Assembly: GCA_947493995.1 (NCBI GenBank)
Contig: CANLTJ010000003.1
Span: 93,298 to 157,297 of the forward strand
From: an uncultured Arachnia sp.
GTDB taxonomy: Bacteria > Actinomycetota > Actinomycetes > Propionibacteriales > Propionibacteriaceae
DNA length: 64,000 nucleotides
Direction: 5' to 3'
A model generated the notes under the pieces. The model was not told the DNA's origin. It worked only from the letters and a program-made list of their open reading frames with translations, and ran no database searches. This document shows, one piece after another, positions 1-7,994 of the stretch. The translations under genes and the position numbers were made by a program. Position 1 is the stretch's first letter; the number at the start of each line of letters is the position of its first letter.

Positions 1-70
1 AGCGGAGCTCGTGGTGATGCCGCAGACACTGCGTGGGAGCCTTGCTGACCTGATGGCCGGGAGGCACTGA
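1..70 (+). CDS. ABC transporter ATP-binding protein, 3' end only
   Basis: Only the last 22 codons are in the window, ending in TGA at 68-70, two bases before the ATG of the permease gene. No ABC motif is visible in this fragment. The call rests on tight coupling to an ABC-2 type permease, the usual ATPase-then-permease order of actinobacterial two-gene exporters. The role is therefore inferred, and the substrate cannot be told. Confidence 0.5.
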   Translation, partial: AELVVMPQTLRGSLADLMAGRH

Positions 71-72
71 TC

Positions 73-828
73 ATGCTTGGCCCCTTCATCCGCGTCGAGC
101 TGAAACGCCTTGCACGCGACCCCGTCTCGGTGTTCTTCATCGCCCTCCTGCCCGTCTTCCTCTTCCTGGCGTACGCCTGGGGAGTCAGCCTGCCCATGGC
201 ACCCATGGGCATCGATGACATCGACGCGTACGTGATGGTGGGCATGGCCGGTTACGGCGCTGCGACGGCGGCCGCCAATGTCAGTGGGCACGCGGCCGTT
301 GAGCGCCTGCAGGGCTGGGGGAGACAGCTCAGCCTCACCCCACTGACCGACGGTGGATTCGTCGTGGTCAAGGCGGTCGTGGCCATGGTGGTCTCGATCG
401 TACCCATCGTGGGCACCCTCGCGGTCGGCTGGCTCTCCGGGGTCAGCCTCGCGCCCACCATGTGGCTGCTCGTCAGCGCAATCCTGCTCGGCGGGTCGAC
501 AATGTGGGCGGCGTACGGGCTCATTCCGGGGTTGGCGTTCCGCAGTGAGGCGGCGGTGGCCGCGGCCACGGGTGGACTCGTGATTCTCGCCTTCGCCGGG
601 AATGTCTTCCTTCCCCTGGAGGGCTCAGCTCTGGCAGTGGCGCGCTGGAGCCCGCTGTATGGCTACGTCGCCCTGGCCCGGCATCCCGTCACGGCCGGTC
701 AATCGCTTCTGGACAGTGGCGTGGGGGCGGAACCGTGGTGGTTGCCAGCGCTGAACGTCGTGGCGTGGGCGCTGATGTTCACGGTGACGGCGTGGCGGCT
801 CGTCGCCCGTGCCCGCTCACGCGCCTGA
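73..828 (+). CDS. ABC-2 type transporter permease
   Basis: A 251-residue integral membrane protein with about six hydrophobic segments (roughly residues 20-38, 51-72, 98-120, 128-150, 160-180 and 226-245), the layout of ABC-2 permeases used for drug, lipid or polysaccharide export. The ATG lies two bases after the stop of the upstream gene, so the two are almost certainly co-translated and form one exporter. The N-terminal stretch with basic residues (ELKRLARDP) resembles the amphipathic coupling helix before TM1. The 3' end overlaps the convergent glycosyltransferase gene by 12 bases. The substrate is unknown. Confidence 0.8.
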   Translation: MLGPFIRVELKRLARDPVSVFFIALLPVFLFLAYAWGVSLPMAPMGIDDIDAYVMVGMAGYGAATAAANVSGHAAVERLQGWGRQLSLTPLTDGGFVVVKAVVAMVVSIVPIVGTLAVGWLSGVSLAPTMWLLVSAILLGGSTMWAAYGLIPGLAFRSEAAVAAATGGLVILAFAGNVFLPLEGSALAVARWSPLYGYVALARHPVTAGQSLLDSGVGAEPWWLPALNVVAWALMFTVTAWRLVARARSRA

Positions 829-2055
829 GTATGTGTCGAGGGCGGCGACGGCGGCGGAGGGGCCGTCCTCCTCGCGCAGGGTGGTGGCCACGCGAGATGC
901 TGCACGGGAGAAGCGCTGTGCCGATTCTCCGACGGTCAGGGTGCGAAGACGGCGGGTCAGCAGCGACGCGGTCAGTCTCCAGCGCGGTACCGCCCTCGGT
1001 CCTGCTCCGAGATCATGCACACGTCGGGCGTAGTACCCCTGGTCCCCCAGGTGCGGTACCACCATCGCGGGGCGGCCGGACGCCAGGGCGGCATGGGTGG
1101 TTCCCGCACCGCCGTGATGGACGACGACGCTCACGCGCGGCATGAGTGAGGAGTGCGGGACGCCCGGTGCGTTGAAGGCCCAGTCGTTCACCGCACCCCG
1201 GTCGAGAGCATCGGATTGCAGCACCACACGACGGCCCATTGCGTGCGCCGCCTGCAGGAACATGTCGACGTCGCGGGCGGGCGAGACGGCGGGGCAGGTC
1301 CCGAATGTCATGAGAACGGGTGGAGGACCGGATGCCAGAAAATCCGACAGTTCGCGTCCCAGCGCATCAGGTTCGGTGCTCAAGGAGGGGGTGATCCAGC
1401 CGGTCTGGTGCACCTGCTCCGGCCAACAGGGCGACGGCGGTGTCAGCGTGGGGCTCGTCGCCATCAGGACGGGTCCACGGCCGAGCGGAGGGACCGTTCT
1501 GGTGTCCAGTCGCTTGGCCATGTCGGCGGTGTGGGCCGCGGCCAGCCGTTCGCTCAGACGCCACATGACGCTGGATCCCGCAAACGCCAGGGCACGTCCA
1601 CCGAACGCAGGAGCGAGGGCGCTGCTTGCCGGCGATGTGGCAGGAAGCAGCGGAGCGAACAGCACTGGAAGCGTTGTCGCCCTCACCTCTGATCCGAGGA
1701 GGCGGGCCGCGCCAGCGGAGACGATGCCGGTCACCACCACGTCCCCGGGCCGGACCACGGAGACGAGCACATCGTTGACCATCGACGCGGACAGCGAGAA
1801 CCGGCGAAGCATCGTCGCGTACATGATTCCGGGCTGGGCGAGCGCAAGGCGTCGACGCACCGCGCCGTCGGGCCACAGAACGCTGGTGTCACCGGGAATG
1901 GGCACGTACTCGACGCCCCGGGCCGCTGCCAGCCGGGCGTAGGACGCCAGACCGATGACCACGGCGCGGTGGCCCCTGGCGGCGAGGCGGGCAGCCAGTG
2001 TCACATGGGGCATGACGTCGCCCATCGATCCCACCCCGATCAGAACGAAACGCAT
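817..2055 (-). CDS. GT1-family glycosyltransferase (UDP-glucosyl/macrolide type)
   Basis: 412 residues in two Rossmann-like halves. The N-terminus (MRFVLIGVGSMGDV then PHVTLAARLAARGH) is the acceptor-binding half. The C-terminal half carries VVVHHGGAGTTHAAL, the nucleotide-sugar motif of the GT1/MurG-like B-fold family that glycosylates lipids, sterols or macrolides. The start was placed at the ATG directly before this first beta strand; a longer frame would run back into whiB. The gene begins 16 bases after the whiB stop, so the two are probably one operon. The acceptor is unknown; a glycolipid or antibiotic-inactivating role is possible but not shown. Confidence 0.75.
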   Translation of the reverse strand: MRFVLIGVGSMGDVMPHVTLAARLAARGHRAVVIGLASYARLAAARGVEYVPIPGDTSVLWPDGAVRRRLALAQPGIMYATMLRRFSLSASMVNDVLVSVVRPGDVVVTGIVSAGAARLLGSEVRATTLPVLFAPLLPATSPASSALAPAFGGRALAFAGSSVMWRLSERLAAAHTADMAKRLDTRTVPPLGRGPVLMATSPTLTPPSPCWPEQVHQTGWITPSLSTEPDALGRELSDFLASGPPPVLMTFGTCPAVSPARDVDMFLQAAHAMGRRVVLQSDALDRGAVNDWAFNAPGVPHSSLMPRVSVVVHHGGAGTTHAALASGRPAMVVPHLGDQGYYARRVHDLGAGPRAVPRWRLTASLLTRRLRTLTVGESAQRFSRAASRVATTLREEDGPSAAVAALDTYSGA

Positions 2056-2071
2056 GGCGGGGACGTGCGGA

Positions 2072-2323
2072 TCAGCTGTTGCGAAGCCGGGACCGAGCCG
2101 CACGGCGCTTGATGGCCCTGCGTTCGTCCTCGCTCATACCTCCCCAGACGCCGTGGTCCTGGCCGGCTTCAAGGGCCCATGCCAGGCATTGCTCGCGTAC
2201 CTCGCAGCGTTGGCAGATCTTTTTTGCGTCCTCGATCTGCTGGAGGGCTGGGCCTGTGTTGCCCACGGGGAAGAACAGTTCCGGATCCTCCGTGAGACAG
2301 GCGGCCTTGTGGCGCCAATCCAT
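2072..2323 (-). CDS. whiB1: WhiB1-type iron-sulfur transcriptional regulator
   Basis: 83 residues, a complete WhiB protein. The four cluster-binding cysteines are visible at C9, C37, C40 and C46, followed by the GVWGG turn (about residues 58-62) and a basic C-terminal tail (KRRAARSR) for DNA contact. The opening MDWRHKAAC and the stretch DPELFFPVG match WhiB1, the essential NO-sensitive member that binds the major sigma factor in mycobacteria. A clear SD (AAGGAG) and a well-formed promoter lie upstream. A glycosyltransferase gene follows closely. Assignment to WhiB1 rather than WhiB2/WhmD is by resemblance from memory. Confidence 0.88.
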   Translation of the reverse strand: MDWRHKAACLTEDPELFFPVGNTGPALQQIEDAKKICQRCEVREQCLAWALEAGQDHGVWGGMSEDERRAIKRRAARSRLRNS

Positions 2324-2419
2324 CTGCGTGACACACTCCTTCTATCGGAACTTGGCCCAGAGGCGTGATCCCATGGGGGACCGGGACGGGGCTGACCGGG
2401 GCTGGTGGGGGGCCAGAGA

Positions 2420-2448
2420 AATGTACTCTGCTCGACCACCTTAGACAA
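2420..2448 (-). promoter_or_regulatory. Promoter of whiB1
   Basis: On the minus strand a -35 box TTGTCT (2443-2448) and a -10 box TACATT (2420-2425) are separated by exactly 17 bases. The predicted transcript begins about 90 bases before the whiB1 ATG, leaving a leader with an AAGGAG ribosome-binding site. No palindromic CRP-type site was evident beside it. Confidence 0.6.
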
Positions 2449-2533
2449 GCGACGGCTCATGTGGGGCCAGTGTCAGAAGAAATCTGGTCCCAGTGGTTGT
2501 GTTGCGGTCCCACGCCCGGCAGGCTTGCTGGAC

Positions 2534-2926
2534 ATGACCCGCGTCTCACACATCTTCGAACCCCCAGCCCTCGGGGTGGCCGTGGTGGGCGCAGCGTTGT
2601 CAGGGGTGGGAATCATCGGAGTGGGCATCGGATCCATGGCAGCGGCCCATGCGGGTTTCAGCCTCGGGATCGGTGCAGTGCTGATTGCCTATGGCGCTCT
2701 GGTGCTGTGCGGGGCATGGCTGGGGCTCCGCCGCAACAGTTGGGCGCGTGGGATGATCGTGGCGCCGGCACTGCTCCACATCGCCACGGCGGTGAGTTTT
2801 CTGCAGTCCGACGACACGCCCCAGGTCATCGGGGCATCGGTGGCGCTGATCGTCCTGGTGGCCACGGTGGTGGCTGCCGTGCTGCCGAGCACGCGGCACG
2901 CATTGGGGGGCCCGGCGGTGGAGTGA
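2534..2926 (+). CDS. Small membrane protein, unknown function
   Basis: 130 residues with four hydrophobic segments (about 12-35, 39-60, 68-88 and 95-117), a small four-helix membrane protein. I recognise no family motif. The ATG at 2534 was chosen because the frame upstream of it is not membrane-like and is rich in arginine and proline; an upstream start at 2405 or 2459 cannot be excluded. It ends seven bases before the convergent galK stop. Similar short membrane proteins are common in actinobacteria; the function is not known. Confidence 0.55.
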   Translation: MTRVSHIFEPPALGVAVVGAALSGVGIIGVGIGSMAAAHAGFSLGIGAVLIAYGALVLCGAWLGLRRNSWARGMIVAPALLHIATAVSFLQSDDTPQVIGASVALIVLVATVVAAVLPSTRHALGGPAVE

Positions 2927-2933
2927 TGGGCCG

Positions 2934-4076
2934 TCAGGAGAGGCGCCCGGCGCCCTCTGCGGGGGTGGCTGTGAACCACTCCGGTCTCCCGTGTCCTGCC
3001 TCGTTGAAGGCATCGGCGATCCGGCCCGCAATGCTGTCTCCCGCGCCGGTCCGACACAGCGCAATGATGCAGCCGCCGAAACCGCCGCCGGTCATGCGTG
3101 CCCCGAGTGCGCCGGCCGCGCGGGCGGTGTCCACAGCGAGATCCACGGTGTCGACGGTGATCTCGTAGTCGTCGCGCATCGAGGCGTGCGACGCATCCAG
3201 CAGGGGGGCCAGTTCTGCGAGGCGCCCCTCGCGTGCCACTTCGTACGCCTCCAGAGTGCGCGAGTTCTCGCTGACCACGTGGCGGACGCGCTTGCGCAAC
3301 ACCTCATCGTCCAGGCGCGAGAGGGCATCGTCGAGATCGGTGACGTCCCGCAGTGCGGGAATCCCCAGGATGGCGGCCGCCTCCTCACACGATCTCCTCC
3401 GTGCTCCGTACTCGCCGTCGACGTGACTGTGGGGGGTCTTGGTGTCCAGCACCAACATCTCGAAGCCCTGCTCGGCCATCGGAAGTGGCACGTGGACGGC
3501 TTCCAGGGAACGACAGTCGAGGAACAGACCGAAGTCCTCCTCGCACAGCGTGCTCGCCGCCTGGTCCAGGAGTCCTGTGGGTGCGCCCACGTAGCTGTTC
3601 TCGGCCAGCCGGGCGATCTTCGCCCTGTCCATGGGTTCGATATCGAGGTCGTAGAGGTCGCACATGGCCGCCACCACAGCACACTCGATCGCAGCCGAGC
3701 TGGAGAGCCCGGCACCGAGCGGGACGTCGGAGGTCAGCACGAGGGTCGCTGGCCCCACCGTGTGACCCGAAACCTGCAGGGCCCACACGACGCCAGCCAG
3801 GTAACCGGACCAGCCGCCCGTGCCCGGCTCGAGTCCCGCCAGCGGAACCTCCACGCGTTCCTGAAGTTCCAGCGAGTACATCACCAGGAGGTCGTCGCTA
3901 CGCCGACCCGCGGCCACGACGGCCTTCTTCTCCAGGGCGAAGGGCAGGACGAAACCGTCGTTGTAGTCGGTGTGCTCCCCGATGAGGTTGACCCTGCCAG
4001 GACCAAACCACAGCCCTTCCGGTTCACCCCCGGCAATCTCGACGTAGGCGGTGCGGAGCGACTCAGGATCAAGCAT
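2934..4076 (-). CDS. galK: Galactokinase
   Basis: 380 residues. Galactokinase phosphorylates alpha-D-galactose at C1 with ATP, the first committed Leloir step. The family signature GRVNLIGEHTDYNDG is at residues 27-41. The GHMP ATP-binding loop PLGAGLSSSAAIE lies near residue 120 and the C-terminal glycine-rich motif MTGGGFGGC near residue 345. Length is normal. It starts 18 bases after the kgd stop on the same strand, so it is probably transcribed with kgd; no galT or galE is next to it. A GCGAGG element upstream of the ATG can serve as ribosome-binding site. Confidence 0.93.
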   Translation of the reverse strand: MLDPESLRTAYVEIAGGEPEGLWFGPGRVNLIGEHTDYNDGFVLPFALEKKAVVAAGRRSDDLLVMYSLELQERVEVPLAGLEPGTGGWSGYLAGVVWALQVSGHTVGPATLVLTSDVPLGAGLSSSAAIECAVVAAMCDLYDLDIEPMDRAKIARLAENSYVGAPTGLLDQAASTLCEEDFGLFLDCRSLEAVHVPLPMAEQGFEMLVLDTKTPHSHVDGEYGARRRSCEEAAAILGIPALRDVTDLDDALSRLDDEVLRKRVRHVVSENSRTLEAYEVAREGRLAELAPLLDASHASMRDDYEITVDTVDLAVDTARAAGALGARMTGGGFGGCIIALCRTGAGDSIAGRIADAFNEAGHGRPEWFTATPAEGAGRLS

Positions 4077-4094
4077 GAAGACCTCGCTTTGTTC

Positions 4095-7000
4095 TCAGTT
4101 GCCGAAGGCGGCGTCGAGCAGTTCAGCACTCTGAGCCTGGTGAACCTTGTGGGATCCGACGGCAGGTGCGGACGCCCAGGGACGGGCAACACGTTTCATG
4201 CGCAGCGTGATGTCGGAGTGGTGTGCCACGGAGTTCGGGAGATGGACCGAGATGAAGGGCCACGGACCTTGGTTGGCGGGTTCGTCCTGCACGAACCGGA
4301 TGTCGGAGACGTCGCTGTAGCGACTGAGAATCTCCGCCACCGCCTCGCCCGGCAATGGGTACAGACGTTCCAGGGAGATGATCGCCACCTTGCCGTCGAG
4401 GTCGCGCTTGGATCTTTCATTGACGAGTTCCCAGCGGATCTTGCCGGAGCAGATCAGGATCTTCTCCACCCGTGATGGATCCTCGATGGTGGGATCATCC
4501 ATGGCGGGACGCCACGCCCCGGATGTGAACTCCTCGGGCGCGGAGGCGGCTTGTTTGCTGCGCAGCATCGACTTGGGTGTTGCGATGACCACCGGCCGGT
4601 GGAAGTTCACGTACGCGTGTTGGCGCAGTAGGTGGAAGTAGCTGGCGGCGGTGGACGGCTGGCAGACCGCCAGTGCGTTCTCGGCACACAGCTGCAACCA
4701 CCGCTCGATGCGGGCCGAGCTGTGATCCGGGCCCTGGCCCTCGAAGCCGTGGGGGAGGAGGAGGACGACGCCGGACTTCTGGGTCCACTTGGCCTGGCCC
4801 GAGGCGACGAACTCGTCGGCGATGATCTGGGCGCCGTTGGCGAAATCACCGAACTGCGCCTCCCACAGCACCAGCGCGTCCGGACGGGCCACGGAGTAGC
4901 CGTACTCGAACCCGAGCGCGGCGTACTCACTGAGCAGCGAGTCCCAGATCTCGAAGGTGGCCTGATCCTCCGAGAGGTGCTTCAACGGCACCCAGGACTC
5001 CCCGGTGACCCGGTCCACGATGGCGGCGAAGCGCTGGGAGAACGTTCCGCGACGCGAGTCCTGACCGGCAAGCCTCACGGGCCGGTCCTCCAGCACGAGA
5101 GATCCGAACGCGAGGATCTCCGCGGTGGCCCAGTCGATGGGTCCCTCGAGGATCGCCTGGGCACGACGCTCCAGCTGGGGCAACACCTTGGGGTGCGCGG
5201 TGAATCCCTCCGGCAGCTCGGTGTGCACCCGGGAGATGAGTTTCATTGCCTCGTCAGTGATCTCCGTGAGGCGCTGCTCGGGCTTCTTGGGGTAGTACGG
5301 CACGCGGCTGTACTCGTCGTCAATCTGTTCGGCGTTCTTGGCGTCGCGGACCTCGCGAAACACGTGCTCAAGCCGGCTCCGGAAGCGATTCATCACATCT
5401 TCGGCATCGGCCAGCGAGATGTCGCCCCGACCGATCAGGGATTCGGTGTAGAGCCGCCGCACGGAGCGCTTCTGTTCGATGAGGTCATACATGCGGGGCT
5501 GGGTGAAACTCGGGTCATCGCCCTCGTTGTGGCCCCGGCGTCGATAACAGACAAGGTCGATGACCACGTCGCGGTTGAATTCCTGCCTGTAGGCGAAGGC
5601 CAGTCGGGCGGCGCGAATGCACGAATCCGGGTCATCTCCGTTGACGTGCAGGACGGGTGCCGCGATGGACTTGGCCACGTCCGTGCAGTACAGCGACGAA
5701 CGGCTCTCCGCCGGGGCTGTGGTGAATCCCACCTGGTTGTTGACGACGATGTGGATGGTGCCACCCGTCTTGTAACCACGGATCTGACTCATCTGCAGCG
5801 TCTCGAAGACGACACCCTGGCCCGCGAACGAGGCGTCGCCGTGCAGAAGGAGCGGGAGGACGGGGTAATCATTACTCTGCAACACGTCCTGTTTGGCGCG
5901 GGCGATGCCCTCCACGACTGGGTTGACGGCTTCCAGATGAGAAGGATTGGCTGCCACAGAGGTCTTGATGGTGGCGCCGTCAGAGGCCACGAAGGAACCC
6001 TCGGAGCCCAGATGGTACTTGACGTCCCCGGTGCCGCTGCTGATGTCCAGGGTGCCGTCGAACTCCCGAAAGATCTGCCCGTACTTCTTGCCCACAATGT
6101 TTGCGAGCACGTTCAACCGGCCCCGGTGGGGCATTCCGATGCAGACTTCGTCCAGTGAGTCACCTGCGGCCTTCTGGCAGATCTCGTCGAGGAGGACGAT
6201 GAGCGATTCGCCTCCCTCCAGAGAGAAGCGCTTCTGGCCGACGAACTTCGTCTGCAGGAAGGTCTCGAAGACCTCGGCCTCGTTCAGTTTGTCCAGCGCA
6301 TGCATGTGCTCCTCATGCGTCAGCGGCCTCCGGGGGACCTCGATGCGCTCCTGGAACCACTCCCGTTGCCGCGGGTCGCTGATGTGGGTGTACTCAATGC
6401 CGACGGTGCGGCAGTAGGAGTCCTGCAGGATGGACAAGATCTCCCGCAGGGACAGAAATGCCCGCTCCTGGTTGAAGAAGGTCCCGATGGCGAACTCCCG
6501 GTCCAGATCCCAGATGCTGAGGCCATGCGTCTCCAGCCGCAGGTCCTCGTGGGCACGCTGCCGGTACTCGAGTGGGTCGATGTCCGCCACCAGATGTCCC
6601 AGCGAGCGGTAGGCGTTGATCAGTTCGAGCACACGTCCGGTCTTACTGACCTGCGTGATGCGGTGGGCGGAGATGTCCGAGGACCATCGCAGGGGTTCGT
6701 AGGGGATGCGCAACGCCTCGAAGACGTCGTCGTAGAAGTTGTTCTTCCCGATCAGCAGCTCGTGCATCGCCTTCAGGAACTCACCGGACTCCGCGCCCTG
6801 GATGACCCGGTGGTCGTAGGTGGAGGTGAGCGTGGTGGTCTTGGAGACCCCGAGCTCGGTCACTCGGGATGCGGAGGTGCCCTGGAACTCGGCGGGATAG
6901 TCGATGGCGCCGACGCCGAGGATCAGACCCTGGCCCGTCATGAGGCGGGGGACGGAGTGGCTCGTGCCGATGCCGCCCGGATTGGTGATGGAGGCGGTGG

Positions 7001-7919
7001 TGCCGACGAAGTCATCGACGCTCAGTTTGCCGTCGCGGGCACGGGCGACCAACGCCTCGTAGGCCGCCCAGAACTGGGCAAAGTTCAGGGTTTCACATCC
7101 TTTGACGCAGGGCACCAGGAGTTGGCGGGAGCCGTCGTCCTTCTTCAGGTCGATGGCAATGCCCAGGTTGATCGACGGATTCTCCATCAGCGTGGGTTTG
7201 CCGTCCACAACGTCGTAGTTGTTGTTCATGCCCGGCACGGCTTTGATCGCCTGGACCATGGCATAGGCGATCAGGTGGGTGAAGGAGACCTTGCCGCCCT
7301 TGGAGGTGCGGAGGAAGTTGTTGATGACTGTGCGCTGGTCGATGACGAGCTTCATGGGGATGGAGCGCACGGAGGTGGCCGTGGGGACGGTCAGTGACTC
7401 CTCCATGTTCTTCGCTGTGCGCATCGGCGCGCCCCGCAACCTCGTCGCCTTGGGAGCGTTGCCGCTGGGCTCCGGACGCAGTGTGGGATTGGGGGCATTC
7501 GCGGAGAGGCCGGTGCCACTCTCGACGGTGGCGGACGGCTCCGTCGTGGGCTTGACGGCGGTCTCGGTCTTTTCCGGGGCGCGGGTGGCAGACTTGTCCG
7601 GGGCCCGATCCGACGTCTTCTCCCCGGACGACTTACTGGCTCCCGACTCTCGTGGCTTGGCGGGCTTCTCGGCTGGCTGAGTCTGCTTCTCGGCGGGCTG
7701 AGTCTGCTTCTTGTCGGGCTGGGGCCGCTTGTCGGCGGCTGGCTTCTCCGGGGACTTCGTGTCCTGCGCCTCGCTGCCGGAAGAGTCGCCTGCCTCTTCG
7801 GCGAAGAAGTCCTGCCACATCTGGTCGACCGACGCGGGATCAGCCTCGTATGCCTCCCTCATCTCGTCGATCAGCCATGCGTTGGCGCCGAAGGATTCCT
7901 GTGATTCAGGTGATGACAT
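4095..7919 (-). CDS. kgd: Multifunctional 2-oxoglutarate dehydrogenase (Kgd, E1/E2 fusion)
   Basis: 1274 residues, the actinobacterial fused enzyme of the TCA cycle. The order is: an E1-type N-terminal segment (FGANAWLIDEMREAYEADP), a Pro/Lys/Glu linker of about residues 45-165 with heptad repeats, an E2 succinyltransferase domain without a lipoyl domain and with catalytic YDHRVIQGAESGEF, then the thiamine-diphosphate E1 domain (GDASFAGQGVVFETLQ, VVNNQVGFTT). Decarboxylase, carboligase and ODH activities are known for the mycobacterial homologue, which is held in check by GarA. The start was placed at the ATG preceding the conserved N-terminus; the frame upstream lacks family sequence. galK follows 18 bases downstream. 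Confidence 0.95.
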   Translation of the reverse strand: MSSPESQESFGANAWLIDEMREAYEADPASVDQMWQDFFAEEAGDSSGSEAQDTKSPEKPAADKRPQPDKKQTQPAEKQTQPAEKPAKPRESGASKSSGEKTSDRAPDKSATRAPEKTETAVKPTTEPSATVESGTGLSANAPNPTLRPEPSGNAPKATRLRGAPMRTAKNMEESLTVPTATSVRSIPMKLVIDQRTVINNFLRTSKGGKVSFTHLIAYAMVQAIKAVPGMNNNYDVVDGKPTLMENPSINLGIAIDLKKDDGSRQLLVPCVKGCETLNFAQFWAAYEALVARARDGKLSVDDFVGTTASITNPGGIGTSHSVPRLMTGQGLILGVGAIDYPAEFQGTSASRVTELGVSKTTTLTSTYDHRVIQGAESGEFLKAMHELLIGKNNFYDDVFEALRIPYEPLRWSSDISAHRITQVSKTGRVLELINAYRSLGHLVADIDPLEYRQRAHEDLRLETHGLSIWDLDREFAIGTFFNQERAFLSLREILSILQDSYCRTVGIEYTHISDPRQREWFQERIEVPRRPLTHEEHMHALDKLNEAEVFETFLQTKFVGQKRFSLEGGESLIVLLDEICQKAAGDSLDEVCIGMPHRGRLNVLANIVGKKYGQIFREFDGTLDISSGTGDVKYHLGSEGSFVASDGATIKTSVAANPSHLEAVNPVVEGIARAKQDVLQSNDYPVLPLLLHGDASFAGQGVVFETLQMSQIRGYKTGGTIHIVVNNQVGFTTAPAESRSSLYCTDVAKSIAAPVLHVNGDDPDSCIRAARLAFAYRQEFNRDVVIDLVCYRRRGHNEGDDPSFTQPRMYDLIEQKRSVRRLYTESLIGRGDISLADAEDVMNRFRSRLEHVFREVRDAKNAEQIDDEYSRVPYYPKKPEQRLTEITDEAMKLISRVHTELPEGFTAHPKVLPQLERRAQAILEGPIDWATAEILAFGSLVLEDRPVRLAGQDSRRGTFSQRFAAIVDRVTGESWVPLKHLSEDQATFEIWDSLLSEYAALGFEYGYSVARPDALVLWEAQFGDFANGAQIIADEFVASGQAKWTQKSGVVLLLPHGFEGQGPDHSSARIERWLQLCAENALAVCQPSTAASYFHLLRQHAYVNFHRPVVIATPKSMLRSKQAASAPEEFTSGAWRPAMDDPTIEDPSRVEKILICSGKIRWELVNERSKRDLDGKVAIISLERLYPLPGEAVAEILSRYSDVSDIRFVQDEPANQGPWPFISVHLPNSVAHHSDITLRMKRVARPWASAPAVGSHKVHQAQSAELLDAAFGN
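7675..7716 (-). repeat. Two 21-base tandem repeats in the kgd linker
   Basis: Two adjacent 21-base units (7675-7695 and 7696-7716) differ at only a couple of bases and are followed by a degenerate third unit at 7717-7737. They encode seven-residue repeats of the QTQPAEK type in the disordered linker of Kgd. The in-frame unit length means slippage would change linker length without breaking the enzyme. Confidence 0.8.
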
Positions 7920-7994
7920 GTGCGACAGTGGCTGGGCCACGATCCCCTCTGTGAGTCGTTGACTGGCAGGCTGCTGTGCCCACACTGAAGCCTA

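Noticed and set aside
2991..4475. Long open frame opposite galK and the end of kgd
   Set aside because: It mirrors the codon periodicity of well-identified genes on the other strand and has no recognisable protein sequence. High third-position G+C produces such frames.
4632..6158. 508-codon open frame opposite kgd
   Set aside because: Antisense shadow of a conserved enzyme; no domain motif or ribosome-binding site.
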